Of a stretch of 64,000 nucleotides of DNA, positions 61,733 to 64,000 are shown piece by piece (position 1 is the stretch's first letter; each line of letters begins with the position of its first letter). Below the pieces are notes generated by a model, which saw only the letters and a program-made list of their open reading frames with translations, was not told the origin of the DNA and made no database searches. Origin of the DNA: an uncultured Eubacteriales bacterium. Its GTDB lineage: Bacteria; Bacillota; Clostridia; Oscillospirales; Acutalibacteraceae. The stretch spans positions 1-64,000 of the forward strand of contig CAKTDF010000002.1 of the NCBI GenBank assembly GCA_934541115.1. Reading direction: 5' to 3'. Made by a program: the position numbers and the translations under genes.

Positions 61733-62419
61733 ATGATCTGGTATGATTACTACTATCTGATTCTTGTTGTGCCCGCACTTATTCTTTCATTGATTGCTCA
61801 GGTCAGTGTTAAAAGCACATATAAAAGCATGTCAAGAATACAAAATTCAAGGAACATCACAGGTGCTGATGCCGCCGCAAGAGTCCTTTCATATTACGGA
61901 ATAAACAACGTCAGGATTGAGCCTGTCAACGGAGAACTTACCGATCATTACGATCCGCGTGCAAATGTCATTCGGCTCTCATCAAAGGTCTTTTCCGGTT
62001 CCTCAATTGCTGCGGTCGGCATTGCATGCCATGAAGCAGGTCACGCAGCGCAGCACGCCCAAAACTATTCTCCGATAAAAGTAAGGAATGCAATTTTGCC
62101 TTTTGCCAATATCGGTTCCTCAGCCGGTATATGGATTGCGATAATCGGATATTTTCTTAACTTTGGTTTGCTTATCGATATAGGCATAATTCTTTTTGCT
62201 GCAGTTGTGCTTTTTCAGCTTGTAACTTTGCCGATTGAATTCAATGCAAGTTTAAGAGCTATGAAAGTTATTGATGAGACAGGAATGCTGAATTCTGAGG
62301 AACAAAAAGGAACGAAAAAAGTTCTCACTGCCGCAGCTATGACCTATGTTGCCGCTCTGATTGTTTCGATAATGTCTCTTTTGAGACTGATTTTGAGGTT
62401 TAGGTCGAGAAATGATTAA
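61733..62419 (+). CDS. Zinc metallopeptidase, YugP family
   Basis: A 228-residue membrane protein with N- and C-terminal hydrophobic helices and the zinc motif HEAGH (His100, Glu101, His104). Members are called neutral zinc metallopeptidases or membrane protease YugP; substrate unknown. Strong ribosome site AAGGAGG. The 3' end overlaps rsmB by 8 bases, a common pairing. Confidence 0.92.
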   Translation: MIWYDYYYLILVVPALILSLIAQVSVKSTYKSMSRIQNSRNITGADAAARVLSYYGINNVRIEPVNGELTDHYDPRANVIRLSSKVFSGSSIAAVGIACHEAGHAAQHAQNYSPIKVRNAILPFANIGSSAGIWIAIIGYFLNFGLLIDIGIILFAAVVLFQLVTLPIEFNASLRAMKVIDETGMLNSEEQKGTKKVLTAAAMTYVAALIVSIMSLLRLILRFRSRND

Positions 62420-63743
62420 AAATATAAAAAGAACAACTGCAAGACAAGTTGCATACGACGTTTTGCTAAAGGTTAATAAGGAGAGAGCATACTCAAACCT
62501 TGCTCTTGATTGCTCACTCAAAAGCAGTGCTCTTGAACTTCGTGATAAAGCGTTTGTTTCGGCCTTGGTTTATGGAGTGATAGAACGTCAGATAACAATT
62601 GATTATGTTCTTTCACTTTATCTCTCGAAGCCACTTTCAAGAATGAAAGCCGAGCCTCTCACGGTGTTACGTCTCGGTGCCTTTCAAATTCTTTTTTCGT
62701 CAAGTATCCCTGATTCGGCTGCGGTCAATGAGAGTGTAAAGCTTTCAAAAGCAAGTGGATTTTCTTATGCGTCCGGAATGATAAATGCCGTTTTGCGAAA
62801 AGTTTCAAAAAACGGGTTGACGCTTCCCGATGAAGAAAACAGAGCGCTTTATCTAAGTGTTAAATGTTCGTGTCCGCAGTGGCTGGTTGAAAAATGGCTT
62901 TTGGAATACGGCGAAAAAAATACACTTTCTGTTCTCAATCACTCTTTAGGCGGAAACAAATTGACTGTAAGAGTGAACACACTCAAAACCACAGCCGAGG
63001 AATTAAAGAACGGATTTGAAAGCAAAGGTCACATTTGTGAAAATGGCTTTTTAAAAAACAGTTTGGTTCTTTCCTTGTCCGGAGTAGCCATTGATGAAAC
63101 AGATGAGTACAAAAAAGGGCTATTTCACGTTCAGGGCGTTCCGTCTCAACTGTGTGCCGAAGCAGTGTGCGCAAAAGAGGGCGAGACAGTTTTTGATTTG
63201 TGCAGTGCTCCCGGAGGAAAGGCTTTCACAATTTCAGAAATTATGAACAACAAAGGCACTGTCAAAGCTTTTGATTTATATGAGAGCAGAACACGTTTGA
63301 TTGAAAAAGGAGCGGAGCGCCTCGGAATCGGTATAATTATCGCATCGGTTGCCGATGCAACGGTTTTTGAACCTGCTTTGGGTCTTGCTGATAAAGTTTT
63401 ATGTGATGTTCCGTGCTCCGGTTTGGGAATAATTTCAAAAAAGCCGGAAATCAAGTATAAAAATGAAAATGAATTGGAATCGTTGCCGTCTATCCAGTAC
63501 AGTATTCTCGAAAACGGTTCAAAATATGTAAGATTCGGCGGAAGATTGATTTATTCAACATGCACATTGAGCAAGGCAGAAAATGAGGAAGTTTGCATGC
63601 GTTTTCTCAATAATCACAGCGATTTTGTTGCAGTTTCTCCATTGCCGGAACGTGATGCCGAATGTTTTTTAACATTTTTTCCAAGTGATAATAACAGCGA
63701 CGGCTTTTTTATCGCCGCTTTTGAAAGAAAGGACAAAAAGTGA
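62412..63743 (+). CDS. rsmB: 16S rRNA (cytosine-967 C5)-methyltransferase
   Basis: A 443-residue enzyme with an N-terminal NusB-like RNA-binding domain (TARQVAYDVLLKVNKERAYSN start) and a SAM methyltransferase domain. FDLCSAPGGKAF is the SAM loop, DVPCSGLG gives the catalytic region and YSTCTL the second cysteine motif. It makes m5C at position 967 of 16S rRNA. The next gene overlaps the stop by 4 bases. Confidence 0.94.
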   Translation: MIKNIKRTTARQVAYDVLLKVNKERAYSNLALDCSLKSSALELRDKAFVSALVYGVIERQITIDYVLSLYLSKPLSRMKAEPLTVLRLGAFQILFSSSIPDSAAVNESVKLSKASGFSYASGMINAVLRKVSKNGLTLPDEENRALYLSVKCSCPQWLVEKWLLEYGEKNTLSVLNHSLGGNKLTVRVNTLKTTAEELKNGFESKGHICENGFLKNSLVLSLSGVAIDETDEYKKGLFHVQGVPSQLCAEAVCAKEGETVFDLCSAPGGKAFTISEIMNNKGTVKAFDLYESRTRLIEKGAERLGIGIIIASVADATVFEPALGLADKVLCDVPCSGLGIISKKPEIKYKNENELESLPSIQYSILENGSKYVRFGGRLIYSTCTLSKAENEEVCMRFLNNHSDFVAVSPLPERDAECFLTFFPSDNNSDGFFIAAFERKDKK

Positions 63744-64000
63744 AAAAAGATATAAAGTCCATGACGCTTTCTGAATTAAAGGAAGATATACAGCTTTTGG
63801 GCGGAAAGCAATATCTCTCGTTTCAAATATATTCATGGTTACATAAAAAAACAGTGTCTTCATTTGACGAGATGACGAATATTTCAAAAGCAATGAGAGA
63901 AAAGCTGAAAGAATTTTACAATATTTCAGATTGCACTATTGAAAAAAAATTGGTTTCAGTGTATGATGAAACAGTTAAGTACCTTTTTAAGCTCGGCGAC
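63740..64000 (+). CDS. rlmN: 23S rRNA/tRNA adenine-C2 methyltransferase RlmN, N-terminal part (partial)
   Basis: A GTG start overlapping the rsmB stop (GTGA) opens a frame that runs off the right edge after 87 codons. The visible part (MTLSELKEDIQLLGGKQYL, QIYSWLHKK, FDEMTNISKAMREKL) matches the N-terminal HhH-like domain of RlmN, a radical-SAM enzyme. The catalytic CxxxCxxC lies beyond the window. Order rsmB-rlmN is standard. Confidence 0.9.
   Translation, partial: MKKDIKSMTLSELKEDIQLLGGKQYLSFQIYSWLHKKTVSSFDEMTNISKAMREKLKEFYNISDCTIEKKLVSVYDETVKYLFKLGD

Noticed and set aside
1..64000. CRISPR array, insertion sequence, prophage, rRNA or tRNA genes
   Set aside because: No regular direct repeats with spacers, no transposase or integrase sequences and no tRNA-like cloverleaf or rRNA core sequence were recognised on reading the window.

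Overview
The window is a 64 kb stretch of ordinary chromosome from an anaerobic, probably gut-associated member of the Clostridia (Firmicutes), most likely a Ruminococcaceae/Oscillospiraceae-like lineage. The evidence is a GC content in the low-to-mid 40s by eye, strong GGAGG ribosome sites, TTGACA/TATAAT promoters with 17-18 nt spacers, Firmicute gene orders (ylxM-ffh, tig-clpP-clpX, prmC-M50-scpA-scpB, yicC-remA-gmk-rpoZ-priA-def-fmt) and spore-associated genes (a YtfJ/GerW-like protein, DacB/DacF-type carboxypeptidases). The genus assignment is inference. No rRNA, tRNA, IS element, prophage or CRISPR array was seen, and no gene-free stretch exceeds about 240 bases.

Layout. 1-3.3 kb: the 3' end of a CCA-adding enzyme gene, then ylxM-ffh and rpsP-khpA. 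3.3-7.5 kb: a hexose phosphomutase, a very small exported or membrane protein with a sortase-like PKTG tail, and a secreted esterase-like protein. 7.5-10.4 kb: an SDR dehydrogenase with a large Old-Yellow-Enzyme-type flavoprotein. 10.4-16.6 kb: an operon of IMP dehydrogenase, MetF, a free-standing MetH activation protein, MetH, thioredoxin and a ferredoxin-thioredoxin-reductase-like protein. 16.6-22.6 kb, minus strand: an FtsX-type ABC exporter with its own two-component system (candidate peptide-antibiotic module) and a cytidylate-kinase-like protein. 22.7-38.4 kb: secreted and DUF1540 proteins, TmcAL, MtaB (minus), a D,D-carboxypeptidase, Pgi, a P-loop protein, RNase HII, a YraN-family protein, dipeptidase, ThrC, a phosphoesterase, Tig-ClpP-ClpX and SecG. 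38.5-55.6 kb: nineteen tightly packed genes, from two M42 peptidases to a short unknown gene. 55.6 kb to the right edge: yicC to rlmN, an RNA, translation and replication-restart run that leaves the window.

How the genes work together. Protein export and quality control are well represented (SRP, SecG, trigger factor, ClpXP, deformylase/formyltransferase, PrmC, RlmN, RsmB). One-carbon and methionine metabolism is concentrated in the metF-metH operon, beside a thioredoxin and a probable ferredoxin-linked thioredoxin reductase that could supply reducing power. The ABC and two-component block shows an internal regulatory circuit: the same inverted repeat lies upstream of both of its transcription units.

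The most notable observations are an IMP dehydrogenase whose catalytic residues and C-terminal half match, position for position, what I remember of the enzyme from the protozoan Tritrichomonas foetus; a shared BceR-like operator for an exporter whose permease layout does not look Bce-type; an FTR-like protein whose middle cysteine pair is displaced while the overall span is kept; a transcription terminator written inside the convergent tmcAL coding sequence; and a hairpin that covers the ribosome site of a carboxypeptidase gene. I did not find a wholly new multi-gene defence or biosynthetic system.
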